Positions 9,316-17,448 of a stretch of 64,000 nt of DNA are shown in pieces. The translations under genes were made by a program, and so were the position numbers. Where the stretch lies: assembly GCF_013375935.1 (NCBI RefSeq), contig NZ_CP056117.1, positions 3,286,001-3,350,000 on the forward strand, given 5' to 3'. Every line of letters begins with the position of its first letter. The stretch's first letter is position 1. The notes under the pieces are model-generated. The model ran no database searches. It had not been told where the DNA came from and saw only the letters and a program-made list of their open reading frames with translations. The stretch comes from Enterobacter cloacae (GTDB lineage: Bacteria > Pseudomonadota > Gammaproteobacteria > Enterobacterales > Enterobacteriaceae).

Positions 9316-10302
9316 TTACTTTCGTGTGGAAGGTTTCGGCAATTCAGGGTGAACAACCTCGAACTTAGTTTCGAAATCCTCGTAATTGTTGCTTAGTTTC
9401 ATTACCGTAACTACTGACGAAAGATGTTCTCTAAGCTTTGGATGCCCGATTTCTTGAGTTAAATGCTGGTGAAGTCTTCCACTTTTTTTGCTTTTAGAAG
9501 CAGCTAGTTTAAGCTCTTCCCTCAATCCTGGTGCAAGTCGGTCATAAACAATTTTGTTTGTTAAGGTACCAAAGTATGCTGGAAAATTCCTTTTTTGAGG
9601 AGGGTATGGGATCCCTCTGAGGCGACATAATTGCTCGTAATAATCAGGACTAAAAGTATGCACCCACGGTTGTAACTCTTTAGCAACAAAAGCTTCAAGA
9701 ATCTTAGCTAAGGAGTCCCTTTCTCTAATTCTTTGATAACCAGTAGCTTCGTCAACAAGGGCTACAATACCTACTCTTGCAAAACCACGAACCAGGAGTA
9801 GTGCCCTGCGAGCTAGCTCTTCTTGCCCTTTCTTTAATACTCCTTTTGCATCAGCGGCCAAAATCGCATCGCATAAATCAGCAAGAATTGTGGCAGGATA
9901 GCCGATCATGTAGCCTGGAGTATGAGGGTTTTTGAATTTAAGCGCGCCACGAAGTAAATCTGGTATCTCATTGTTTACAAATGGGTTTAAGAAACCGCCC
10001 TCAGTAAAGTTTGCAAGTCGCGCGGCAGCTTGGCTAGGGTCCCAGCCAAGGGCTGATGCTAAGCCACGCTGAGAGAAAACCCTTGTCTTATTTTCATCAT
10101 CTAAGACGTAACACTCTAATTCTATTTCACCGATCTTTAATGGCTCATCGTTAGAACCAGCAATCACTTTTGGCATGCTTGCTAATTCAGCTTTTGCTTG
10201 CACCATTTTTAGTGATTGAGCTTTCTTTTCCTCGGCTGTCATTTTGGCTGCGCGAGCTTTACCACCTTTGGCCTTTCCTTTTGGTTCATTATTTTCTTGC
10301 AT
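9316..10302 (-). CDS. P63C-domain protein
   Basis: A 328-residue protein whose first 45 residues are a Lys/Ala-rich charged segment. Residues about 180-250 match what I remember of the P63C domain, with ALVDEATGYQRIRERDSL then KELQPWVHTFSPDYYE. P63C proteins occur in many mobile elements and their biochemical role is not established. The gene is alone between a strong terminator and the repressor gene, has low-GC codon use compared with recE, and may be transcribed in the lysogen. An accessory role such as exclusion or regulation is possible but unproven. Confidence 0.8.
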   Translation of the reverse strand: MQENNEPKGKAKGGKARAAKMTAEEKKAQSLKMVQAKAELASMPKVIAGSNDEPLKIGEIELECYVLDDENKTRVFSQRGLASALGWDPSQAAARLANFTEGGFLNPFVNNEIPDLLRGALKFKNPHTPGYMIGYPATILADLCDAILAADAKGVLKKGQEELARRALLLVRGFARVGIVALVDEATGYQRIRERDSLAKILEAFVAKELQPWVHTFSPDYYEQLCRLRGIPYPPQKRNFPAYFGTLTNKIVYDRLAPGLREELKLAASKSKKSGRLHQHLTQEIGHPKLREHLSSVVTVMKLSNNYEDFETKFEVVHPELPKPSTRK

Positions 10303-10321
10303 GAGCGTTTCTCGTGTTGTG

Positions 10322-10433
10322 ATTTACTAGCGATTTAATCACATGCAAGTAGCAACGTGCAAATTATTTTTTGCAAGAAAAAAGGCCGCGTGCCTGCGAC
10401 CTTAATCACCAAGAATTGATTGTAATTTACTAA
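10322..10433. promoter_or_regulatory. Extra operator-like motifs between repressor and P63C gene
   Basis: Inverted copies of the immunity motif lie at 10322-10330 (ATTTACTAG, one change) and 10425-10433 (ATTTACTAA, exact reverse complement of TTAGTAAAT). They flank the start region of the P63C gene and the 3' end of the repressor gene, suggesting repressor control of the P63C gene. Confidence 0.4.
10376..10403 (-). terminator. Terminator after the repressor gene
   Basis: AAGGTCGC and GCGGCCTT (minus strand, 10403-10382) form an 8-bp stem with one G-T pair, followed by a T run at 10383-10376. Confidence 0.75.
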
Positions 10434-10475
10434 TATCCTATGCGAATTTTAGAGAATGTAATGAAGCAATTTACC

Positions 10476-10859
10476 CTAATCTTCTCGACCCTTTATCCGG
10501 CCCTTCATGTACTTCTCATAAAGCTCATCTAACTCCTTCAGGCGAAGCGAGAAGATGCGGAGCATGTTCCGTTGTTCTTCTTCGGGCAGTTGGCGATATA
10601 GCTCCAGCAGACGTTGTTCGTCTGCCTTGAGACCGTCTTTCTCACCAACGTCCTCACCAAGGAGCCAGGGGACCGACACTCCAGCTGCATCAGCTAAGGC
10701 AAGTGCCGATTCTTTGCTCATCTTACCGGTTCGAAACCATCCGGTCACCGCTTGCTTGCTGACATTAGCTACTTTGGCCATCTCTGTTTTTGAGAAGCCT
10801 TTGTTATTCAATTCAGTCAGCCTAGAAATCAGGCTCTGGTTAGGTTCTTTTCTATTCAT
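10476..10859 (-). CDS. Prophage repressor (CI/RacR-like HTH protein)
   Basis: The 127-residue protein has an N-terminal helix-turn-helix (residues about 20-55, FSKTEMAKVANVSKQAVTGW) and a C-terminal Glu/Leu-rich helical tail with RLLELYRQLPEEEQRNMLRI. There is no LexA-type Ser/Lys peptidase domain, so induction by self-cleavage is unlikely. It is divergent from the Cro-like gene across 98 bases of promoter-operator DNA. TACAAT lies only 6 bases before the ATG, which would give a leaderless or nearly leaderless message like that of lambda cI from pRM. Confidence 0.85.
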   Translation of the reverse strand: MNRKEPNQSLISRLTELNNKGFSKTEMAKVANVSKQAVTGWFRTGKMSKESALALADAAGVSVPWLLGEDVGEKDGLKADEQRLLELYRQLPEEEQRNMLRIFSLRLKELDELYEKYMKGRIKGRED

Positions 10860-10906
10860 ATATGGATTGTAAACAATAGCTTTACCACTTGATAGGCAGG
10901 TGATTC

Positions 10907-10935
10907 TTGACTGATTAGTAAATTGATGCTTTACT
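10907..10935 (+). promoter_or_regulatory. pR-like promoter with central operator
   Basis: TTGACT (10907-10912), a 17-base spacer and TTTACT (10930-10935) form the rightward early promoter. The motif TTAGTAAAT (10915-10923) sits inside the spacer, where bound repressor would block RNA polymerase. Confidence 0.75.
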
Positions 10936-10957
10936 CGCTTGCACTTAAGGAGGTCCT

Positions 10958-11176
10958 ATGACTGGAATTGAACTTGCAATTCTTCGATCCGGCTCGGCAA
11001 GCGGGCTAGGTGCTCTGATCGGTGTTTCAAAAATGGCTGTTTCACTTTGGCGCCGCAAGGGGATTCCTGCTGAACGAGTGTTGTCAATTTACGGGGTTAC
11101 CGGTGTAACGCCCCATGAACTGCGCCCAGATCTGTATCCAAATCCCACAGACGGTTTACCCAAACAGGAGCCTTAA
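10958..11176 (+). CDS. Cro-like / YdaS-like DNA-binding protein
   Basis: A 72-residue protein with a Cro/YdaS-type helix-turn-helix: SGLGALIGVSKMAVSLWRRK followed by GIPAERVLSIYGVTG. In lambdoid phages this first rightward gene turns down the repressor promoter and early genes. AAGGAGG lies 8 bases before the ATG. The next gene begins two bases after its stop. Confidence 0.85.
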   Translation: MTGIELAILRSGSASGLGALIGVSKMAVSLWRRKGIPAERVLSIYGVTGVTPHELRPDLYPNPTDGLPKQEP

Positions 11177-11178
11177 CC

Positions 11179-11730
11179 ATGCAGACTGTTTCACATCAAC
11201 AGAGTAGCAGAGCTTCCTCTAATCCTCTGATATTCCGGTGTCATCAAAGCGAGTCGGCAGTGAAGGATATTGATCATCGCGATATTTGCTCAGCGGTCCG
11301 AGCTTGGGCTGCGGCAGAAGGGCGCGTAGCTGTTGCGCTTCAAATCCAAGAAGCGGCGGAAGAACTTCAACTTGATGGCGTGGATTTCTCTGGCCAGGCC
11401 GATGTGTGGAACGTGAAGCTGTTCCGCTGGCTCGACAACAAAGAAGACTCCGCATCGTACCGAAAGAACGTCGAACAGTTGGTGCCAGCGATCATGACCG
11501 TATTACCGCTTCGATATCGCGACCGTGTTGTAAAGAACGACTCGTTTGCGTATCGCATGGCCAGATTAGAAAAAGAGGTAAGTGAGGCGAAGCAAGCTCT
11601 GATGCTCGATGCACCGAAGAAGGAAAAGCTGAAGGAGTTAGGAGAGGGGATTTTTGAAATGTTCCGTGTCGATCCGGATCTCACAGCGCCGCTGCTGGCG
11701 ATGGTCACAACCATGCTGGGGGCGATATGA
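11179..11730 (+). CDS. YdaT-like protein (CII position)
   Basis: The 183-residue protein has the same order of motifs I recall in E. coli Rac YdaT: a Trp-x-LFRWLD segment, then a basic YRKNVEQLVPAIMTVLP helix and RYRDRV. YdaT is toxic when overproduced in E. coli and is thought to act as a regulator in place of CII. A C-terminal coiled-coil-like stretch runs from about 125 to 155. AGGAG lies before the ATG. It is in an operon with the Cro-like gene. Confidence 0.7.
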   Translation: MQTVSHQQSSRASSNPLIFRCHQSESAVKDIDHRDICSAVRAWAAAEGRVAVALQIQEAAEELQLDGVDFSGQADVWNVKLFRWLDNKEDSASYRKNVEQLVPAIMTVLPLRYRDRVVKNDSFAYRMARLEKEVSEAKQALMLDAPKKEKLKELGEGIFEMFRVDPDLTAPLLAMVTTMLGAI

Positions 11731-11814
11731 AGACTTCAGAAAAGGTGAAAGCCGGTCTGCGCTAACAGAACCGACTTTCAGGTGCAAAAGTGGCTAACGA
11801 TTGCGGAAATAAGT

Positions 11815-12732
11815 ATGTCAAACACAGCTGAAATTATCAATTTCCCCCACAGAACCGAACAACCGGGAGGTCGTATGGCCGACCTGTCGAACGGGTATAC
11901 CAAGATCGCTAATGAGATCCAACAGCTTAAGCCTCGTCTGAGAATGTCAGGCCGGGAGTGGCAGTGTTTTGAAGCGGTGATCTGGCTTACCTACGGCTGG
12001 AACAAGAAACAGGATCGCGTTACGAACACGGTGATCGCTGAGCTTACAGGGTTGAGTGATTCGCATGTTTCTGATGCGCTCAAATCTCTCGCAGAACGAA
12101 AAATTATCTTCAGTCAGAAGCAGGGTGTGATGAAAACGGTCGGTATAAATACTGACCTTTCTGCCTGGATTTTAGACAAGCCGAAAACGGGAAAAGTCTT
12201 CCCGAAATCGGGAAAAGTGTTACCGAAAACGGGAAAAACCTTCCCGGAAACGGTAGACACCCAAGACTATAACAAGAACAATAATAAAATATCCTCGTCT
12301 CGGAATTCTGACGAATCCCGAAACCAGAAAACTCAAAAGTTTCTCTCACGCCATCCAGAAGCTGCCGCCGGGATATACACCCCGGCAGGTAAATCATGGG
12401 GATCCGCTGACGACCTCAAGGCTGCTCGCTGGATTTACGACAGGCTTCTCACCGTCAACGCATCGCTATCCGAACCCAACTGGGCTGAATGGGCAAATAC
12501 CATCAGGCTGATGCGTGTCCAGGACAAGCGTACTCACTACGAAATCTGTGACCTGTTCCAGTGGGCCAACCGGGATGAGTTCTGGAAAGACAACATCCTG
12601 AGCCCTTCGAGTCTGCGCAAACAGTGGGATCAGCTCACCACCAAGCGGCTGCGCGCAACCGGAACGGCAAAGCCATCCCGGGGCGGCATTGACCTGCATA
12701 ACACCGACTGGATTGACGGGGTGCTGGAATGA
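11815..12732 (+). CDS. Phage replication protein O
   Basis: Lambda O-type initiators bind iterons in the origin and recruit P and DnaB. The N-terminal 110 residues form the winged-helix O domain (SNGYTKIANEIQQLKPRLRM, then WLTYGWNKKQDRVTN). A three-fold KTGKxFP repeat (about residues 122-145) is encoded by the origin iterons. The C-terminal half is the P-interaction region. I start at ATG 11815; a GTG at 11782 in the same frame has no better ribosome site. The end overlaps gene P by 4 bases. Confidence 0.9.
   Translation: MSNTAEIINFPHRTEQPGGRMADLSNGYTKIANEIQQLKPRLRMSGREWQCFEAVIWLTYGWNKKQDRVTNTVIAELTGLSDSHVSDALKSLAERKIIFSQKQGVMKTVGINTDLSAWILDKPKTGKVFPKSGKVLPKTGKTFPETVDTQDYNKNNNKISSSRNSDESRNQKTQKFLSRHPEAAAGIYTPAGKSWGSADDLKAARWIYDRLLTVNASLSEPNWAEWANTIRLMRVQDKRTHYEICDLFQWANRDEFWKDNILSPSSLRKQWDQLTTKRLRATGTAKPSRGGIDLHNTDWIDGVLE
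12181..12254 (+). repeat. Putative replication origin: 21-bp iterons
   Basis: Three and a half direct repeats of 21 bp, each starting CCGAAA(A/T)CGGGAAAA, lie at 12181, 12202, 12223 and 12244 (partial). They are followed by an AT-rich stretch (about 12255-12300). In lambda the origin has the same place, inside gene O, with iterons then an AT-rich unwinding region. It is not a CRISPR: the repeats are adjacent without spacers. Confidence 0.85.
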
Positions 12733-13415
12733 AAAACCTAGCCGAGAGCATTGGCAATTTTGACAGGGAACAGGCTCGCCGCTTGGCCCATAACCTGTCT
12801 GAGCAGTACACCGAACGCGAACAAACGCAGCAGGTGGCGCAGATTATCAACGGGCTGTTCGTACAGCTGGCCGCCGCGTTCCCCGCAAGCTTGGTTAATC
12901 GCAGTCAGGAGGATGTGAACGAGATCCGCCGACAATGGGTGCTGGCGTTCAAAGAAAATGGGATAACCACCATGGAGCAGGTTGAAGCCGGTATGCGCAT
13001 GGTACGCCGCCAGGAGCGTCCGTTCCTGCCTTCGCCTGGCCAGTTCATCAAATGGTGCAGGGAAGGGCGCTGCGTGCTGGGGATCACCACCGCTGACGTC
13101 ATGGCTGAATACTGGAAGTGGCGTAAGCTGGTGTTCCGGTACCCGAGCAGCGAGCAATATCCGTGGCCTAAGCCGGTTTTTTACCATATCTGCCTTGAAC
13201 TGCGTCGCCGCGGAACTGATGGTCAGTTGAGCCTTAAAGAGCTCGAGCGTGAAGCCAGCGACATTCTGGATACATGGGAAAAGCGAGTGCTTGCAGGGAG
13301 GCCGATTCCGCCTGTTCGTCGTGCGTTGGCAGCTCCAGTTTCTTCGAAGGGGCCGACACCGGCAGAGCTATTGAAAGCTAAATATGAGCGGATAAAAGCC
13401 GATGGCAGGGCATAG
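12729..13415 (+). CDS. Phage replication protein P (DnaB helicase loader)
   Basis: The 228-residue protein matches lambdoid replication P, which carries host DnaB to the O-origin complex. Visible features are VAQIINGLFVQLAAAFPA near residue 38, the FLPSPGQFIKWCREG segment near residue 98 and a basic C-terminus. The ATG overlaps the O stop (ATGA). The cargo region begins after it. Confidence 0.85.
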   Translation: MKNLAESIGNFDREQARRLAHNLSEQYTEREQTQQVAQIINGLFVQLAAAFPASLVNRSQEDVNEIRRQWVLAFKENGITTMEQVEAGMRMVRRQERPFLPSPGQFIKWCREGRCVLGITTADVMAEYWKWRKLVFRYPSSEQYPWPKPVFYHICLELRRRGTDGQLSLKELEREASDILDTWEKRVLAGRPIPPVRRALAAPVSSKGPTPAELLKAKYERIKADGRA

Positions 13416-13624
13416 GGATGAAATGGTCTGTTAAGAGCGAGCAGTGGACGCTATGTATCTTTCAGGAATGTGCTAAACCTTAGCTACCGCTCTTAGGGAA
13501 GATCTGATAGATTTTCATTGTCACAAAAAAGGGCGGGCAATTATATTGTTCTTCATTGTGTTGTTTTTTTCGTTAATATGACGAATATAAGCCATAATCC
13601 CAGAATTTTAAAACAACAGTATAA

Positions 13625-13650
13625 AGAGCCAGCTTGAGCAGGCTGGCTCT
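13625..13650. terminator. Hairpin closing the leftward exported MBL gene
   Basis: AGAGCCAGC (13625-13633) pairs with GCTGGCTCT (13642-13650). It lies between the P gene and the leftward gene at 13676. Its T run on either strand is short, so strength is uncertain. The 260 bases from 13416 to 13675 hold no gene that I can see. Confidence 0.6.
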
Positions 13651-13675
13651 ATAAAGTTCATGCTGTTATTAATAA

Positions 13676-14527
13676 TTAAAGGTTTACGGTCTCGCCATCA
13701 TTCGGAACAACTACACGGTCATCAATCTTGTTTTCTTTGATATAGGCACGCATATCTGCGCGGCTGACGGTTGTGTGGTTTACGGCATCCATATGCACCG
13801 TAATGATTTTTGCCTGCGGCAACATTTCGTAGGCGTGACGGACATCTTTTGTGCCCATAATAATGCCTGCGTCAGGGAAATTCAGGTTGCGGGCATCACC
13901 GGTATTCAGCACTAACACATCTGGTTTGTATTTCACGATTGCCTTGTTCACTTCGGCATTCCAAAGGGTATCGCCGGCAACATAGACGGTTTTATGACCT
14001 TTTGCCGTGAAAACGACGCCCATGGCTTCGCCGAGGATCTCGCTGAGTGACGAGGCAAACATTTCGTCAGTACCGTGAGCACCGTGCGTTTTAACCACCG
14101 TCACATCGCCGAATTGCATTGTACCATTCAGGACTTTGACGTTTTTAAAACCCTGACTCCGGATTAATTTTGCATCATCTTCATGCTGGGCGATGATGAG
14201 AATATCTTTAGGCAACTTTTTCTGGGCTTCCGGATCCCAGTGGTCAAGGTGCGTATGGGTGACAATGATCCCTTCCACACCCTTATAGGTATCTTCAATG
14301 CTTACCGGCAGTTCAACGAGAGGGAATCGCAGCTGGCTGTTGTGTGTATTCTCAAAACCGGGATAGGCGTCTTTTTTACCCAGCATCGGATCGATAAGAA
14401 ATGTTTTACCCGCAATTTCTATTCTGCCGGTTGCATTGCGGATTTGCTGATAATGATCGGCGGCAAAAGCAGAGGACATTAATGTCGCACTCAGCACCAC
14501 GGCAGCGAATAATTTATTCATGTTCAT
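13676..14527 (-). CDS. Exported metallo-beta-lactamase-fold hydrolase (UlaG-like)
   Basis: The 283-residue product has a Sec signal peptide (MNMNKLFAAVVLSATLMSSA, cleavage near AFA-A, residue 22), so it should be periplasmic. The zinc motif THTHLDHWD starts at T90, followed by distal ligands in the VYVAGDTLWN and TVHMDAVNH segments. Overall it follows the UlaG/YtnP-like family of small MBL hydrolases; the substrate is unknown. Start 14527 is chosen because GGAG is 5 bases upstream; a second ATG lies two codons on. It is divergent from the MFS gene and clearly paralogous to the cytoplasmic protein at 16548. Confidence 0.85.
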   Translation of the reverse strand: MNMNKLFAAVVLSATLMSSAFAADHYQQIRNATGRIEIAGKTFLIDPMLGKKDAYPGFENTHNSQLRFPLVELPVSIEDTYKGVEGIIVTHTHLDHWDPEAQKKLPKDILIIAQHEDDAKLIRSQGFKNVKVLNGTMQFGDVTVVKTHGAHGTDEMFASSLSEILGEAMGVVFTAKGHKTVYVAGDTLWNAEVNKAIVKYKPDVLVLNTGDARNLNFPDAGIIMGTKDVRHAYEMLPQAKIITVHMDAVNHTTVSRADMRAYIKENKIDDRVVVPNDGETVNL

Positions 14528-15118
14528 TCTGACTCCAGATGAGATATTGATACTACGATACAGTCTGCCATCAGCAGACATTTAAAAATAATATGGGAAA
14601 TAATTATGCCTGTATCTGATGCCTGATTAGTTCCCGACTGGCTTTTATTTCTCGTCAATAATAGGGGATACCCTACTGATATGCCTGTGCCCACAGAGAC
14701 AACTTTCGATGGTATCGGGTCATTCTTTATTTCGCAGACGAAGAGTATGAAAGAACCTGGCACTGACCGGACCACCTGCCTGTAGGGCATATGTCCCCCT
14801 GGCTTCACAATTTCTTTCCTGCTTCGCAGGGAATTTTCAGCACTGGCACGACAGGCGTTTGCAGGTGTACCTCCGGGCCTCGCTGCTGAATTGACCCGTT
14901 TTCATTGCTAATTGGCTGTGAGCCCTCTCACGTGTGTCCTGTGGTGCTCCGTATACTCCTTTCACCATGAGTGGGCGGATGAGCGGCTGCTTAACGTTGT
15001 CGTTATTTCCCTCTGCCCGGGACCCGGTCGGATACTGTGTCATCTGGTTTTCTTCAGGCGGGTAAATGCCGGGCTGAGGCTTCCCGTCTGCTTAATTTCA
15101 TTCCGGAGTTTCACTAAC
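14528..15118. other. Divergent intergenic region of the cargo (591 bases)
   Basis: This stretch separates the leftward exported hydrolase gene from the rightward transporter gene and should hold both promoters and regulator sites. I see no convincing gene in it. I did not find a copy of the 26-bp palindrome that precedes the regulator gene. Confidence 0.5.
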
Positions 15119-16309
15119 ATGAGAAATATGCGTCAGCAGGTCCTGATACTTGCGGGATCACAGGCTATCTTTCAGTCGATATCGGTACTGATAATGACAA
15201 TAGGCGGACTGGCGGGGGCCCTCCTGACGCCTGATCCTTCACTGGTGACGGTCCCCATTTCAATGGCAAGCCTGGGCACCGTACTGGTGATGTTTCCCGC
15301 CTCTTTATGGATGGAGCGGGCAGGCAGAAAAACAGGATTCATTACCGGTACCCTGAGCGGGATTATGGCCGCCGTCATTTCCATGGTGGCCATGATCCAG
15401 CATTCATTCATCCTGCTGTGCCTGGGGATGTTTTTTCTGGGAATATACCAGGCCTTTGCGCAGTTTTTCCGTTTTGCTGCGGGTGAAGTTGCGCTGCCGG
15501 CATTCCGTACCCGGGCCATTTCGCTGGTTCTGGCTGGGGGTGTAGTTGCTGCCCTGTTAGGCCCGTTCCTGGCCAGCTACGGAAGCACACTTTTCAGCGT
15601 GACCTATATGGGGTCATTCCTCTTTATGGCAGTGCTGGCTTCGCTGGGGTTACTCCTGCTGTCGCGTTTACAGATTTCCGCACAAATCGATGACCCGTCA
15701 GCACAGACCGGCACCCGTCCGTGGTGCAGGGTCATTTCCCAGCCGTCTTATCTTGTGGCGCTTTTTTCCGGTGCTTCAGGGTTTGGCATTATGGTACTTG
15801 GACTGACCGCCACTCCCATTGCCATGAAACACTATGGGTTTGAACTCCCGCAGATCGCTTTGGTTATCCAGCTTCACATCCTGGGGCGTTTCGTTCCTTC
15901 CTTTTTCACCGGAAGACTCATCGACCGGTTCGGTGTTACTACCATTATGCTGGTGGGGATCCTGCTTCTCCTTGCTTATATTGCGCTTGTGCTGTCCGGC
16001 GTCACGTGGGGTTATTTTGCCGGTGCGCTGATCCTGATGGGGATAGGCTGGAATTTTCTTTACGTCGGAGGGACCAGCCTGCTGGCAACGACCTACTCGG
16101 CAGCAGAAAAAGGTGTGGCTCAGGCGGCAAATGACATGAGTGTCTTTATCTTTAGTCTGATTTGTTCCCTGGGGGCTGGCCCACTGCTCAACACATTTGG
16201 CTGGAAAACCATGCACCTCATCCTGGTTCCCTGGATCATCAGCCTGATTGCACCGGTGCTGTGTTTGATCTGGCATAAGAGGCGTGTGGTCAGATCGGCT
16301 CTTAAATAA
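15119..16309 (+). CDS. MFS transporter
   Basis: A 396-residue inner-membrane protein with about 12 hydrophobic segments. The MFS loop signature is seen twice in changed form: MERAGRKTGF after segment 2 and GRLIDRFGVTT after segment 8. The start ATG follows GGAG by 10 bases; MRQQV three codons later is also possible. It is the first gene of a rightward group with the cytoplasmic hydrolase and the regulator, so it probably moves the substrate or product of these hydrolases. The substrate cannot be read from the sequence. Confidence 0.9.
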   Translation: MRNMRQQVLILAGSQAIFQSISVLIMTIGGLAGALLTPDPSLVTVPISMASLGTVLVMFPASLWMERAGRKTGFITGTLSGIMAAVISMVAMIQHSFILLCLGMFFLGIYQAFAQFFRFAAGEVALPAFRTRAISLVLAGGVVAALLGPFLASYGSTLFSVTYMGSFLFMAVLASLGLLLLSRLQISAQIDDPSAQTGTRPWCRVISQPSYLVALFSGASGFGIMVLGLTATPIAMKHYGFELPQIALVIQLHILGRFVPSFFTGRLIDRFGVTTIMLVGILLLLAYIALVLSGVTWGYFAGALILMGIGWNFLYVGGTSLLATTYSAAEKGVAQAANDMSVFIFSLICSLGAGPLLNTFGWKTMHLILVPWIISLIAPVLCLIWHKRRVVRSALK

Positions 16310-16547
16310 GTCTGTTGTCCCGCTAGCACCTTACAAGTCATTCCGCGTAAATGAAATTACTGCGCGACTGCTGAAATCCCGCAGGCGCTGCTGTCAGATA
16401 CAGGTTGACCTGATTTCATCGCCTAATGACCTGTGAGCGTGTCACGCCCGCCGCGATCACTGTTTATAGTAAATCCATCTTCCATCCGTGGTCTGATCAT
16501 CATGGGCGGGATATGGCTTAAAATCTGATGAATCACTGGAGAGAGAA

Positions 16548-17327
16548 ATGAAGTTAACGCAAGTCCGTAATGCCACCCTCATGCTGGAATACGCCGGTAA
16601 GAAATTCCTCATCGACCCAATGCTGGCAGAAAAAGACGCATGGGATGGTTTTGCCGGAAATGCGCGTCCGCACCTTCGCAACCCCATGGTACCGCTGCCT
16701 ATGGCGGTTGAGACGCTGCTTAACGTTGATGCGGTGATCCTGACGCACACGCATACTGACCACTGGGACGAAGCTGCACAGAAGGCGGTGCCCAAAGACA
16801 TGCTTATCTATACTCAGGACGAAAATGATGCTGCACTGATTCGTTCTCAGGGATTTGTTAATATCCGAGTAATGAAAGATGAAAACCATTTCGTGAGTGG
16901 TCTGACGATCTACAAAACTGATGGTCAGCATGGCAGCAATGATCTCTACGCAGATACCGTCTGGGGGGAGTTACTCGGCGATGCCTGTGGGCTGGTATTT
17001 ACTCACCACGATGAAAAAACGCTTTATATCGCAGGGGATACCGTCTGGGTAAAACCTTATGTAAAAAGCCTAAAGCGTTTTCGCCCGGACGTTGTAGTGT
17101 TGAATACCGGCTATGCGGTTAACGATCTTTACGGACCAATCATCATGGGTAAAGAGGACACGCTGCGTACCCTGGCGATGCTGCCTGAAACAACCATCGT
17201 TGCTTCGCACATGGAGGCGATTAACCACTGTCTGCTCACCCGCGCCGAGCTGCGTGAATTTACCCTTGAGCACGGCATTGACAACCAGGTACGGATCCCG
17301 GCTGACGGAGAGACCCTCTCATTCTGA
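16548..17327 (+). CDS. Cytoplasmic metallo-beta-lactamase-fold hydrolase (UlaG-like)
   Basis: The 259-residue protein lacks a signal peptide. It has VRNATLMLEYAGKKFLIDPM at the start, THTHTDHWD from T66, and later GDTVW and SHMEAINH segments that supply the remaining metal ligands. These line up with the exported paralogue at 13676, so the cargo holds a periplasmic and a cytoplasmic version of one fold. GGAGAGAGAA precedes the ATG. The 238 bases before it hold no gene that I can see. The substrate is unknown. Confidence 0.87.
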   Translation: MKLTQVRNATLMLEYAGKKFLIDPMLAEKDAWDGFAGNARPHLRNPMVPLPMAVETLLNVDAVILTHTHTDHWDEAAQKAVPKDMLIYTQDENDAALIRSQGFVNIRVMKDENHFVSGLTIYKTDGQHGSNDLYADTVWGELLGDACGLVFTHHDEKTLYIAGDTVWVKPYVKSLKRFRPDVVVLNTGYAVNDLYGPIIMGKEDTLRTLAMLPETTIVASHMEAINHCLLTRAELREFTLEHGIDNQVRIPADGETLSF

Positions 17328-17403
17328 TGGTCAGGATACTTCCGTTCCGGAAGATACTTTGGAACCGGCCACGGCTGTCATAAAGTCGGTCCGTATAAAC
17401 GTA

Positions 17404-17429
17404 GCAGCGACCGGAATTCCGGTCGCTGC
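17404..17429. promoter_or_regulatory. Perfect 26-bp palindrome before the regulator gene
   Basis: GCAGCGACCGGAA and its reverse complement TTCCGGTCGCTGC meet with no spacer, 19 bases before the GlxA-type start. It could be an operator for autoregulation or a hairpin that limits read-through from the hydrolase gene. It has no T run. Confidence 0.6.
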
Positions 17430-17448
17430 AACTGACGAAAAGGTAAAT

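Noticed and set aside
12181..12254. Short direct repeats that could suggest a CRISPR array
   Set aside because: The repeats are adjacent without spacers, lie in the O gene and are multiples of 3; they are origin iterons. No CRISPR array was seen in the window.
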